Below are positions 54,296 to 63,420 of a stretch of DNA of 64,000 nt, one piece after another; position 1 is the first letter of the stretch, and the number at the start of each line of letters is the position of its first letter. The stretch is from positions 248,001 through 312,000 of the forward strand of contig NZ_JAGGKS010000001.1 in assembly GCF_017873955.1 (NCBI RefSeq). Reading direction: 5' to 3'. Made by a program: the position numbers and the translations under genes. The notes below the pieces were generated by a model, which did not search any database, was not told the origin of the DNA, and saw only the letters and a program-made list of their open reading frames with translations. The DNA comes from Sedimentibacter acidaminivorans (GTDB lineage Bacteria > Bacillota > Clostridia > Tissierellales > Sedimentibacteraceae).

Positions 54296-56785
54296 TTACA
54301 CTTTATCCAATAAATTGAGTTCCAACGCTTTTTTAACAGCAGAAGCTCGTCCATTTACATTCATTTTACGATAGATCGATGTAATGTTCTTTCTTACAGT
54401 GACCTCTGCAATATAAAGTTCTGAGGCAATATCTCGATTGATTTTTCCTTCAACAATAAGCTGTAATACATCCTTTTCACGACTCGTAAGTATAGATAAG
54501 GTCTTTACGCAAGTCTCCTTATCATCCAGATGCTTACAATAATTTGATGTATATTTTAACAATTGTTCAAAATAAATATCTTTAGAATCATTCATATGAA
54601 ACTTATAGAGTATTGGCAATAAATATTTTCCATATTCAGCAAACGAAAGAAATATATTATCTGCTCTTCCGATTTCCAATGCTGATAAAATAGATTTTTT
54701 AGCTGTCTCTATTCCATACAAATAATATTTAGCTATAGCATCCATGATATGCATATGAAGATAACCAAGTTGGTTGTTAAACTTATGAAAAATATGCATC
54801 ATCTCTTCACATAAAACTTCTAATCTCAAATAATTCAATTCATGAAGAAGGTATCTGCCATAGATTATATAGTTGAATCCCATTCCCTGATATAATATAT
54901 CACTAAATCCGATATCCCCTATGCTAAGCCATTTTGCAAAATATGCTTTCTCACCTGTTATACTTGCAATATATCCTGAGCATAAATCAAAGGCACTAGT
55001 TAAAATAGGACTGTTACAAGTCTCTACTTCAGAATTCAAGTCATCCATAATCTCAAATGCTTCCTCGAATTCTCCTTTCGCAGCACTGACTCTTGCAAGA
55101 ACAAATTTAGCACATATAATAACAGATACCTGTTCCATAGTATTGGCCTTGTATATTGCTTTATAGGCATATCGTTCTGCTTCATCGAGATTTCCTGTCT
55201 CAATGCAGTATTCTGCTCTTATTTGATATTCAAAACCCATGCCACAGCCGCTTGCCATTTCCGTATAATGGGGAACATACGCTTCTAAATGCTCCATTGT
55301 CAAACGGAACTTTCCTAGATCACGATAATACATAAACAATACATGTGGTGAACCAAAAGTGAAAATTTTATCTTTATTCGCAATTGAAGAATGTCCCTGC
55401 AACATTTCATGTGCCTTTCGAAGGCTATTATGCATCAAAGTTAAATCGTTAAATGAAGTATACGCACGAATTAGTTCTGCCTCCCCCATAATTCTCTTTT
55501 TAATATCAGGAGAGACATCTTGAATATTCTGATAACGTTGTTCAAAATCATGTAACAGGTTAGTCCCTTCAACACTATTAACATTCGTGACATAAAAACC
55601 AATATAAGCAAGATATCCCATAGGATAATTATATTTTATTTCATTTGGAATATGTTCGAATAAATCTAATATGTATTGAGTGTTGCTATCAACAATTCTG
55701 GTCAAGTTTTTTTTCTCAAATTCATTAAGAATCATACCATATTCTTTTGCCTTTAATAAATAATTTAAACCTGATAGAATATCTCCATTCTGTATACACC
55801 ATTCTCCTGCACGCTTATAAAGTTCCTCCACTGTTACTTCTAAAGGATATTGCAGTAATAAATTCTTTAAATAATTATTAAAAATATTATGAATTCGATA
55901 CACGCATCCTTGTTCATCAAAACGAATAAAGGAATTTTCATAGCTTAGTTTTTTGACAATCCATTCAGCTTCTGCATTCCCGGTTACATATATAGCCTGC
56001 TGTGGTGAAATACTATCCAATACACACAAGGATTTCAAGATCATTACTTCTACGTCCGAATAACGACACATAACTGCAGTTTCGATTAGTTTCTCAAGGT
56101 TTCTTCCAGTCTCAACTCTATTAATTTCACCATATCTTTGCATGATCAAATAGATTGCCGATATCCACCCCTCTGATATCACGTAAATCTGCTTAGCAAT
56201 GTCATCAGAAATTTCAAGCCCATATAGCATAAAATAATCAATAATTTCACCACTGTTAACCTCAAATAAATCACTTTTAATATGATAACAATATCCTTTT
56301 AAGCATAATTCTTCTATGCCCATTTCCGGAATTATCCTTGTAAGAACAAGAACATGAAGACCCTCTATATCTGCTCGAATAATACGTTCCATCATTTTGT
56401 CAAATTCATTTGATTGACATAAGTGATAATCTTCAATCACTAAAACAAAATTTTTATTATAGGTATAATCTTCAATAATTTTCAAAAACTTCTCAACTTG
56501 TGAGTAATCATTCGGAAACCCTAATGTACGAAGTTTACCACCTATCTCTGGATTCGTTTTTGCCAATTGTCTTGTCAAAGAGTCCCATATATACTGTGGT
56601 GATTTTTCTTCACTTTCAATTGACAAATATGCATATTCTATATCTAAAGAATTCAAGAAATCTCTCGCCGCAGTAGATTTTCCGTAACCCATAGCTGCTG
56701 TTACAATTGTTAACGGGTAATGCAGTATATTCTTAAGTTCATCATTAATACTTTCTCGCTTCAAAACATGTTGTCGATTTAACAT
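54296..56785 (-). CDS. LuxR-family STAND/MalT-type transcriptional regulator
   Basis: An 829-aa ATP-dependent activator. MalT-like NTPase at the N-terminus (Walker A AAMGYGKST, about 30-38; Walker B VLVIEDYHLC), a central TPR-like sensor region, and a C-terminal LuxR helix-turn-helix (LTSREKDVLQLIVEGKINRDIASELYIAEVTVRKNITSIYRKM). The start is taken at 56785 because GAAGGGCGGAAG precedes it; an ATG 21 nt upstream lacks a ribosome site. MalT relatives are activated by ATP plus a small ligand bound to the TPR domain. The neighbouring giant SLH gene is its probable target, parallel to the 39029-42346/34656-38789 pair. Confidence 0.9.
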   Translation of the reverse strand: MLNRQHVLKRESINDELKNILHYPLTIVTAAMGYGKSTAARDFLNSLDIEYAYLSIESEEKSPQYIWDSLTRQLAKTNPEIGGKLRTLGFPNDYSQVEKFLKIIEDYTYNKNFVLVIEDYHLCQSNEFDKMMERIIRADIEGLHVLVLTRIIPEMGIEELCLKGYCYHIKSDLFEVNSGEIIDYFMLYGLEISDDIAKQIYVISEGWISAIYLIMQRYGEINRVETGRNLEKLIETAVMCRYSDVEVMILKSLCVLDSISPQQAIYVTGNAEAEWIVKKLSYENSFIRFDEQGCVYRIHNIFNNYLKNLLLQYPLEVTVEELYKRAGEWCIQNGDILSGLNYLLKAKEYGMILNEFEKKNLTRIVDSNTQYILDLFEHIPNEIKYNYPMGYLAYIGFYVTNVNSVEGTNLLHDFEQRYQNIQDVSPDIKKRIMGEAELIRAYTSFNDLTLMHNSLRKAHEMLQGHSSIANKDKIFTFGSPHVLFMYYRDLGKFRLTMEHLEAYVPHYTEMASGCGMGFEYQIRAEYCIETGNLDEAERYAYKAIYKANTMEQVSVIICAKFVLARVSAAKGEFEEAFEIMDDLNSEVETCNSPILTSAFDLCSGYIASITGEKAYFAKWLSIGDIGFSDILYQGMGFNYIIYGRYLLHELNYLRLEVLCEEMMHIFHKFNNQLGYLHMHIMDAIAKYYLYGIETAKKSILSALEIGRADNIFLSFAEYGKYLLPILYKFHMNDSKDIYFEQLLKYTSNYCKHLDDKETCVKTLSILTSREKDVLQLIVEGKINRDIASELYIAEVTVRKNITSIYRKMNVNGRASAVKKALELNLLDKV

Positions 56786-56921
56786 TTTCTTCCGCCCTTC
56801 TGTCATATTTAGTAAAATATCTTTTCATCTTTATATGAAATTATAATAAATACTCAATTGTCGTTATATTTTCTATTTATACCTGATTTAACTTAACTTA
56901 ATCAAGCTTGTACAGTTAAAT

Positions 56922-56935
56922 ATTTTGCGCAAAAT
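56922..56935. promoter_or_regulatory. Perfect 14-bp palindrome in the regulator leader
   Basis: ATTTTGCGCAAAAT lies between the repeat-borne promoter (56962-56990) and the LuxR-type gene start. The distance to the -10 (27 nt) places it where a bound repressor would block clearance. Confidence 0.45.
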
Positions 56936-56959
56936 CTCTTTATACTCTATCTTTTCTTG

Positions 56960-56999
56960 TAATTTTACTATTTATGTTAATAATTGTAAAGTTTTATTT
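56960..56999 (+). repeat. 40-bp direct repeat, right copy, carrying a minus-strand promoter
   Basis: Matches 47818-47857 at 39 of 40 bases, same orientation, 9.1 kb away. On the minus strand -35 TTTACA (56990-56985), 17-bp spacer and -10 TAAAAT (56967-56962) point at the LuxR-type regulator gene. The pair of repeats encloses regulator, DUF2442 and giant SLH genes. Confidence 0.8.
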
Positions 57000-57014
57000 A
57001 TTGATAGTAAAGAA

Positions 57015-57033
57015 GACCAATCTTACATTGGCC
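57015..57033 (-). terminator. Terminator downstream of ligD
   Basis: Minus-strand stem GGCCAAT / ATTGGTC (one G-U) with a 5-nt loop followed by UUCUUU. Confidence 0.55.
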
Positions 57034-57042
57034 CATGCTCCT

Positions 57043-57150
57043 CTACCCTTTTAAGTTATCTTGTATTCCATAAAGTCTTTTATCATTAAATAACTTTATG
57101 TAAGGAACACTTTCCCAGTACTCATCGTAAAATTCTATGACAATTTCGTA
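57043..57150 (-). pseudogene. Short coding-like remnant downstream of ligD, family unknown
   Basis: A 35-codon open stretch (EFYDEYWESVPYIKLF, then NDKRLYGIQDNL) ends in TAG at 57043. It has strongly protein-like composition but no start codon or ribosome site, and an in-frame stop at its upstream end. It may be the 3' scrap of a gene lost here. I do not recognise the family and a chance frame cannot be excluded. Confidence 0.3.
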
Positions 57151-57154
57151 TCAG

Positions 57155-59596
57155 CTATTTAAGCATCTGATTATTCTGAAAGAAGCCTTTCCAAGGATCA
57201 TCTCCTGCAATTCTCAAAAGTGCATCTGACATGTTGATACCGTCTGGGGCAACTGTGTCAAGTTCATCCCACGCAATGGGCATGGACACTCTAGCACCTT
57301 TTCTCGCTCTCAGTGAATAAGGGGCAATACTTGTAGCTCCTCTTCCATTTCGAATCCAGTCAATGAATATCTTATTTGTGCGCTTAGCTTTTCTGACATT
57401 ACTTGTGTATCGTTCAGGCCACTTTTGCTCCATAACTTCAGCAACGCGTCTTGCAAAATCATGAAACACATCCCAAGTCACGACTGGTTTAAAAGGAACA
57501 ACAACATGGTACCCTTTGCCTCCACTAGTTTTGAGATATGAAATCAGTGAAAGTTGGGAAAGAATATCTTTGATATCCAACACACCTTGGCGCACTTGAC
57601 TAAGATCCATTCCTTCATCTGGATCCAGATCAAATACCATTACGTCTGGTTTTTCAAGCTCGTCTACAGTGCTTCCCCAAGTATGAAATTCTAGTGTACC
57701 CATTTGTACTTCATATATAATCCCGGATGCTTTATCAATATAGAAATAATCTTCCTTTTCTCCACTGCTGTTAGAAGTAGGTATTGTTATGATTCCTTTG
57801 CTGTTCGGACCGGGATGTTTTTTATAAAAGCATGTCTGTGATATTCCCTTGGGACAGCGGACAATGCTTAGTATTCTATGGCTCACATAGGTTAGCATGC
57901 GCTTTGAGACCTTTTCGTAGTACCGAATTACATCTTCTTTTGTGATTTCAGGATTATCGAATATCACCTTGTCCGGGTTGCTAATCTTTATTCCTTCAAC
58001 AATTATGCTATTTGCATTTAATCCTATTGTTTTCTCAACTTCTTTAACGGGCGGTTCGTGCTGTGTCTCACACTCTACTTTTTCCCTTTTTATCTCTTTA
58101 GGGTCCTTATCCGTCCGAATTCCTTTAAAGCTTGCCTGCCTTAATAGATTATCTTTGGTCCATTCTGCAAATTTGATTTCCGCGACCAATTCTGGTTCAA
58201 GCCATGTAATTTTTTCTTTAGACCGGGTCTTTGGTGCGATATTGAAAGGTGAATCTATCCTCTTTAAGTTCCTGAACTTTTCCTCAAGTACTTTCGTGTC
58301 AGTCTCACTTATGCCAGTGCCAGCACGTCCTGCATAGACTAATTTCCCACCCTCATATACACCAAGGAGAATTGAACTTACTCCACTTATTTTTTTATCA
58401 GTAAGCGAATATCCTCCAATGATAAATTCTTGCCTTTTGTCGCATTTAAGTTTGATCCAGTCTCCGTTCCTTGTTCCGCTGTATATGGAATCGGCTTTTT
58501 TACCAATTATACCTTCCATGCCTGTTTCACAGGCAACAACAAAACTTTCCTTGGCATTTCCTCTGACATAACGACTATAGTAGAGATTTTTGGGCGCATC
58601 CTTCATCAAGGTTTCAAGCATCTCTTTTCTTTCAATCAATTGGTATCCGCGAAAATCTCTTCCATCAAGTGCAAGGAGATCAAAGACGATATAAGTCAAA
58701 TTTTGAGTCTTTGAATTTTTCATATAGTTCTGTAGCGCATGAAAATCCGTCTTGCCTGATGCATCTGTTATAGCCATTTCTCCGTCCAGGACCATCGCCC
58801 TTCCGGCCGCCCAATCAATGAGAGAAGAGGTGATTTCATAAAACCGCTTTGAATAATCATTGCCGTTTCTGGTTATTAGCCGAACGTTATTGCCTTCCAC
58901 AAAAGCTACTATCCTAAAACCGTCGTATTTCAACTCATAAAGCCAATCATCACCTTCAGGTGACTTGTTGACTAATTTCGCAAGTTGAACATCAGCCACG
59001 CTGAAAGGGTTCCTTGTGATTTTTTCATCTTGCCCTGCTTCTATTTCAATCATGGTGCGCCCGGTCCTGATGCTAGTATTAAATTCTGATATTCCATCCA
59101 CACTTTTAACATATTCATCTTTTTCTTTCAACAAAAGCCAACTAGTCGACCTTTCCCCATCTTTTGCTTTCAGCCGAACTAAAGCCCACTTTCCCTTAAG
59201 ACGCCTTCCTTTCAAAATAAACTTCAGTGCGCCTTCACTGAGTCCTTCTTCAACATTTCCATGAGGTTCCCAGAAGCCCTCATCCCAGAGCATAATCACA
59301 CCACCACCGTATTCCCCCTTAGGAATAGTCCCTTCAAAATTTCTGTATTCCAGTGGATGATTCTCCACCTGCACGGCAAGCCTTTTGTTATGAGTATCAC
59401 AGGAAGGACCTTTGGGCACTGCCCAGCTCAATAGAACCCCCTCCCATTCCAGACGCAAATCGTAGTGGTCTCTACGGGCCATATGGTGTTGGACAACAAA
59501 TCTCAGACCTTCTCCAGAATTTTCTGCATTGCCTTCTGGCTCAAAGGTCCTTTCAAAATTCCTTTTTTGATTGTACTCGCTTAGTTTTGCAGTCAT
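57155..59596 (-). CDS. ligD: Multifunctional DNA ligase D (phosphoesterase-ligase-polymerase)
   Basis: End-processing and sealing enzyme of bacterial non-homologous end joining, 813 aa. Domain order: 3'-phosphoesterase (about 25-180; VVQHHMARRDHYDLRLEW, VPKGPS, GTIPKGEYGGG), ATP-dependent ligase (about 195-500; nucleophile Lys in ELKYDGFR, DGEMAI, IIGKKADSIY, KLKCDKR), then archaeo-eukaryotic-primase-type polymerase (about 540-813; VMVFDLDPDEGMD, LKTSGGKGYHVVVP). The order equals Pseudomonas LigD. The start at 59596 lies 4 nt after the ku stop; an ATG at 59653 would lie inside ku. GC content is visibly above the surroundings. Confidence 0.95.
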   Translation of the reverse strand: MTAKLSEYNQKRNFERTFEPEGNAENSGEGLRFVVQHHMARRDHYDLRLEWEGVLLSWAVPKGPSCDTHNKRLAVQVENHPLEYRNFEGTIPKGEYGGGVIMLWDEGFWEPHGNVEEGLSEGALKFILKGRRLKGKWALVRLKAKDGERSTSWLLLKEKDEYVKSVDGISEFNTSIRTGRTMIEIEAGQDEKITRNPFSVADVQLAKLVNKSPEGDDWLYELKYDGFRIVAFVEGNNVRLITRNGNDYSKRFYEITSSLIDWAAGRAMVLDGEMAITDASGKTDFHALQNYMKNSKTQNLTYIVFDLLALDGRDFRGYQLIERKEMLETLMKDAPKNLYYSRYVRGNAKESFVVACETGMEGIIGKKADSIYSGTRNGDWIKLKCDKRQEFIIGGYSLTDKKISGVSSILLGVYEGGKLVYAGRAGTGISETDTKVLEEKFRNLKRIDSPFNIAPKTRSKEKITWLEPELVAEIKFAEWTKDNLLRQASFKGIRTDKDPKEIKREKVECETQHEPPVKEVEKTIGLNANSIIVEGIKISNPDKVIFDNPEITKEDVIRYYEKVSKRMLTYVSHRILSIVRCPKGISQTCFYKKHPGPNSKGIITIPTSNSSGEKEDYFYIDKASGIIYEVQMGTLEFHTWGSTVDELEKPDVMVFDLDPDEGMDLSQVRQGVLDIKDILSQLSLISYLKTSGGKGYHVVVPFKPVVTWDVFHDFARRVAEVMEQKWPERYTSNVRKAKRTNKIFIDWIRNGRGATSIAPYSLRARKGARVSMPIAWDELDTVAPDGINMSDALLRIAGDDPWKGFFQNNQMLK

Positions 59597-59600
59597 AAAA

Positions 59601-60374
59601 TCATGCCGACTCTCTATCTTTTTTAGCTTTCTCAACACTTGCTTTGAGTGCATCCATTAGGTCAATGACTTTGCCCTTACTGTCGGGCTCAGTGGCAACA
59701 ACCTCTTTTCCAGAAATTTTCATTTCAATGAGCTCACGGAGTCTCGTCTGATATTCATCTTTATATTTTTCGGGATCAAATGGAGTATCCATAGAATTAA
59801 TCAGTGTTTTTGCCATATTAAGCTCCTGCTCAGATACTTCGGGCTTAGTATATTGTTTTTGAATCCCTTTGATATCGTCGGCATAGAACATCGTGGAAAC
59901 AAGGATACCGTCCTCCCTTGGAATGATCGCCATCAATGTGTCATTCGTGCCCATAACAGTTTTACCTATAGCTATTTTCTGTTCAGCCATTAGCGAGGAG
60001 CGTAACAACTCAAAGGCCTTTTCTCCTCCTGCTTCAGGAGCAGCTTGATAGGTTTTGTCATAATAAACAGGGGAAATCTGATTTAATTGAGCGAAATGTA
60101 GAATTTGAATGGATTTTTCTTTTTCAGTTTTAATCTTCTCAATCTCATCATCTGTGACAACAACATACTTGTCCTCGTCATACTCGAATCCCTTTACAAT
60201 GTCTTTCGCAGTAATCTCCTTACCGCAGTGTGCACAAGTCTTCTTGTATCGAACACGGCTATTGTCTTCCATATGTAGTTGATTGAAATGAATGTCATTA
60301 TCTTGAGTGGTTGTGTACATTGCAATGGGAATTGCAACCATACCAAAAGTTATTACCGATTTACGTGATATCAT
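59601..60374 (-). CDS. ku: DNA end-binding protein Ku
   Basis: Homodimeric Ku ring that binds double-strand ends and recruits LigD. The 257-aa protein begins ISRKSVITFGMVAIPIAMY (typical for bacterial Ku) and carries KKTCAHCGKEI, YEYDEDKYVVVTDDEI-like and FYADDIKG segments. The C-terminal tail is Lys-rich, as in other Kus. The start at 60374 has GGAGGTG 9 nt upstream; an ATG 18 nt earlier overlaps that site. ku-ligD overlap tightly and form one transcription unit, useful for repairing spore DNA when no sister copy exists. Confidence 0.95.
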   Translation of the reverse strand: MISRKSVITFGMVAIPIAMYTTTQDNDIHFNQLHMEDNSRVRYKKTCAHCGKEITAKDIVKGFEYDEDKYVVVTDDEIEKIKTEKEKSIQILHFAQLNQISPVYYDKTYQAAPEAGGEKAFELLRSSLMAEQKIAIGKTVMGTNDTLMAIIPREDGILVSTMFYADDIKGIQKQYTKPEVSEQELNMAKTLINSMDTPFDPEKYKDEYQTRLRELIEMKISGKEVVATEPDSKGKVIDLMDALKASVEKAKKDRESA

Positions 60375-60519
60375 AATTAGAAACACCTCCATAAATTATT
60401 ATCATTATTATCACCATAAATCAATAAATTATTTAGAGCAAACAAATAATAGATATAGGAATATGAATACCTGTTTTTAATTAAGACCATCATCTATCAA
60501 TATAAAATAGAGAAATCCC

Positions 60520-61848
60520 CTAAAACACAATTTTAACAATCCTACTTGGTCTACCTCTTGTTTCAATTATGTGCTTTCCAACCTCTTTTAAATACTTTGC
60601 ATCTTCAAGTTTCAAAATAATTCTATTAGCAGTTCTCACTGTAACTCCTAATTCTAATGCTAATTCTTGTGCTGTAAATTCACGTTTATTTGATTGCTTA
60701 ATTATACAATTAATTTTGTATACAGTATTAATGCTTAGCTTTGAATTATTGGATATTTCAATTAAACGTTCATTGTACATTTTTTCATCTATTGTTGTTA
60801 TTTGAGTATTTTTTATAGGTCCAACAATATTTTTTTGTTCATACATTATAAAGGCTGTATCATTACCATATAAACTTGACCTATTACAAGCTATTAAAGA
60901 ATGCTTCTTAGCTACCGATAAGGATTCGCCATATCCAACCCCTATATTAATTACAAACCTTGTATCTCTAGGTATTTGAGAAAGAAGTTCAATATTATTA
61001 AAATTGTCTGTCAATAACTCTAACCTTTTACTATTACATATAATTACATAATTATTATTGTTAATCGTATAAAGTGCTCCTTCTAATTTTTGACAAAACA
61101 CTGCAATATATTGTGATGCCACATTTATTTCTAATATTTCTTGCAAATCATTATTATTCAATACATAAAAATCACTGTTTTGAGAAATTTTTATAGTTAT
61201 TATAGAAATTTCATTATTTTCCGTCTTTTTAATTTTATCCCTTAATATAAGGGTTTTAACTTTCGATATATAATTTTCCATACTAGGAGTTAACAATGCG
61301 CATGGAATATTATTTTTTTTTAAATTATTATAAATTTCCGTTATACTTGTTATACATATAGATGATAACTTGTTTTTATAATTCTTAGTGTGCTCTTGTT
61401 CTGCCTTAGATACAAAATTATATTCTTTAGTTTTAATTTCAACAATATTTACTTTTAAATTTCTCGTGTCTAGGGATAAAGAATTATATGTTTCAACAAT
61501 AGAATTATAGTCCATAGAATCAATACTGATATCATAAATATTAAAATTAAATTTATTTGTGGATTTAAGTAAACAATGAACAAGGTCTTGCTTTTTTATT
61601 GAAACATATGAAGATGTTATGCTATTATTAATCCTTTGAGATATCAACAAAAAAGGTTCTATCCCGGTATATAGAATGGCATCACAATGTTTTATATTCT
61701 TCTCTATTTCCAAAATAGCAAATTTAATATCTACATCAGTATTAAATATAACCTTATATACTTCAATATTAAAAAAATTATGATATATAACTGTCTCTAA
61801 ATCATTTATATAATTTGAATGACCGACTAAACAAAGTTTAAAATTCAT
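60520..61848 (-). CDS. HTH regulator with degenerate GGDEF-like domain, probable tnaA regulator
   Basis: A 442-aa cytosolic protein of no family I can name. Residues 1-130 resemble a Rossmann-type sensor (LCLVGHSNYINDLETVIYH, CDAILYTGIEPFLLISQR), similar in style to PrpR-N sensors. Residues about 210-340 have the shape of a GGDEF-like or cyclohydrolase-like domain lacking the catalytic GGDEF (INIGVGYGESLSVAKKHSLIACNRS). The C-terminus is a winged helix (ELALELGVTVRTANRIILKLEDAKYL) ending GRPSRIVKI. The start at 61848 has GGAGG 5 nt upstream. It is divergent from tryptophanase with 121 nt between, so it probably controls it. Confidence 0.7.
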   Translation of the reverse strand: MNFKLCLVGHSNYINDLETVIYHNFFNIEVYKVIFNTDVDIKFAILEIEKNIKHCDAILYTGIEPFLLISQRINNSITSSYVSIKKQDLVHCLLKSTNKFNFNIYDISIDSMDYNSIVETYNSLSLDTRNLKVNIVEIKTKEYNFVSKAEQEHTKNYKNKLSSICITSITEIYNNLKKNNIPCALLTPSMENYISKVKTLILRDKIKKTENNEISIITIKISQNSDFYVLNNNDLQEILEINVASQYIAVFCQKLEGALYTINNNNYVIICNSKRLELLTDNFNNIELLSQIPRDTRFVINIGVGYGESLSVAKKHSLIACNRSSLYGNDTAFIMYEQKNIVGPIKNTQITTIDEKMYNERLIEISNNSKLSINTVYKINCIIKQSNKREFTAQELALELGVTVRTANRIILKLEDAKYLKEVGKHIIETRGRPSRIVKIVF

Positions 61849-61927
61849 AAAATCCTCCATCATTGGTATTTATAAATTATATATTAAAGACAATTTATAG
61901 TCAATATACAGACAGCCAAATCTATGT

Positions 61928-61933
61928 TATAAT
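61928..61933 (+). promoter_or_regulatory. -10 element of tnaA promoter
   Basis: TATAAT 37 nt before the tnaA ATG. No good -35 lies 16-18 nt upstream, as expected for an activator-dependent promoter; the divergent regulator is the obvious candidate. Confidence 0.45.
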
Positions 61934-61969
61934 TATAAAAATAAATTGTATAATAATAGGAGGTTTAAC

Positions 61970-63349
61970 ATGAAAAAATATGTAGCAGAGCCATTTAAAA
62001 TTAAAATGGTTGAAACTATTAAAATGACAACTAGAGAAGAAAGAGAAAAATATTTAGAAGAAGGTAATTATAACGTATTTTCATTAAAAAGCGACTATGT
62101 TTACATAGATTGCTTAACTGATAGTGGAACTGGTGCTATGAGCGATACTCAATGGGCTGGAATTATGACTGGAGATGAAAGTTATGCTGGTGCAAGATCT
62201 TACTATAGGCTTATGGATGCTGTAAAAGATATTTTCGGTTATAGATTTGCACAACCAGTGCATCAAGGTAGAGCTGCTGAAAAGGTTTTGTTTCCTTGTT
62301 TATTAAAGGAAGGTCAATACTCTTTATCTAATATGCATTTTGATACTACACGTGGACACATAGGATTGTGTAAAGCTAAACCTATAGATCTAGTAGTTAA
62401 AGAAGCTAGAGATACTGTAAATTATGCACCTTTTAAAGGAAATATGGATTTAGAGCGTTTAGAAGCATTTATCAATGAAGTTGGTAGTGAAAACGTTGGT
62501 ATGATCATAATGACTATAACTAACAACACGGCTGGAGGACAGCCCGTTTCAATGCAAAACATTAGGGAAACTGCTGTTATAGCTAAAAAATATAATCTTC
62601 CATATGTTATTGATGCAGCAAGATTTGCTGAAAATGCATATTTTATCAAAACTAGAGAAAAAGGATATGAAGATAAATCAATTATTGATATAACTAGAGA
62701 AGCTTTTGGATATGCTGATGCATTCACTATGTCTGCAAAAAAAGATGCTATAGTTAATATGGGCGGTCTAATTGGAATCAAGGATAACGAGGAGCTTTAC
62801 AATGCAGTTAAAGGATATACTGTTCCATATGAGGGCTTTGTTACATATGGAGGATTAGCTGGACGCGACCTAGAAGCACTTGCTATAGGTTTGTATGAGG
62901 GAACTAATTATGACTTCCTAAAATATAGAATTGGGCAAGTTGAATATTTAGGAGATTTATTAAAGGAAGCTGGTATTCCATTCCAATATCCTGTAGGTGG
63001 GCATGCTATATTTGTAGATGCTAAAAAATTATTACCACACATTCCTTATTTTCAATTCCCAGGTCAAGCATTGGCATGTGAATTGTACTTAGAAGCTGGT
63101 ATAAGAGGTTGTGACATTGGTTCATATATGCTAGATTTAGACCCTGTTACTGGTGAACAACCAGAAGCTGAAATGGAATTTACTAGACTATGTATTCCAA
63201 GAAGAGTATATACACAAGCTCATCTAGATGTGATTGCAGAAGCATTAATCAATATTAGAGATAATGCTCATACTATAAAAGGCTATGAAATTACATGGCA
63301 ACCAAAGGTATTAAGACACTTTACAGCAAAACTTAAACCACTAAAATAG
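61970..63349 (+). CDS. tnaA: Tryptophanase (tryptophan indole-lyase)
   Basis: PLP enzyme that splits L-tryptophan to indole, pyruvate and ammonia. 459 aa from the ATG at 61970 (AGGAGG 6 nt upstream; an earlier ATG at 61946 lacks one). Motifs include [10 protein letters not shown] (50-59), HQGRAAE (98-104), FDTTRGH (124-130), [22 protein letters not shown] and the PLP-lysine region SAKKDA (Lys257/258). Tyrosine phenol-lyase is the close alternative, but FDTTRGH and the [13 protein letters not shown] segment follow tryptophanase rather than the TPL sequence with its Met-Glu-Arg. No tnaC-like leader peptide is evident. It would supply pyruvate and reducing demand for an amino-acid fermenter. Confidence 0.88.
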   Translation: MKKYVAEPFKIKMVETIKMTTREEREKYLEEGNYNVFSLKSDYVYIDCLTDSGTGAMSDTQWAGIMTGDESYAGARSYYRLMDAVKDIFGYRFAQPVHQGRAAEKVLFPCLLKEGQYSLSNMHFDTTRGHIGLCKAKPIDLVVKEARDTVNYAPFKGNMDLERLEAFINEVGSENVGMIIMTITNNTAGGQPVSMQNIRETAVIAKKYNLPYVIDAARFAENAYFIKTREKGYEDKSIIDITREAFGYADAFTMSAKKDAIVNMGGLIGIKDNEELYNAVKGYTVPYEGFVTYGGLAGRDLEALAIGLYEGTNYDFLKYRIGQVEYLGDLLKEAGIPFQYPVGGHAIFVDAKKLLPHIPYFQFPGQALACELYLEAGIRGCDIGSYMLDLDPVTGEQPEAEMEFTRLCIPRRVYTQAHLDVIAEALINIRDNAHTIKGYEITWQPKVLRHFTAKLKPLK

Positions 63350-63420
63350 AATTATGTTCTCTGCTTTTTCTTTGATGTAACTATGAATTATTAAAATGAT
63401 AGTGGAACAATACAATGCTA

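Noticed and set aside
61970-63349. Tyrosine phenol-lyase call
   Set aside because: FDTTRGH and [10 protein letters not shown] follow tryptophanase; the TPL-specific Met-Glu-Arg segment is absent. TPL remains a minor alternative.
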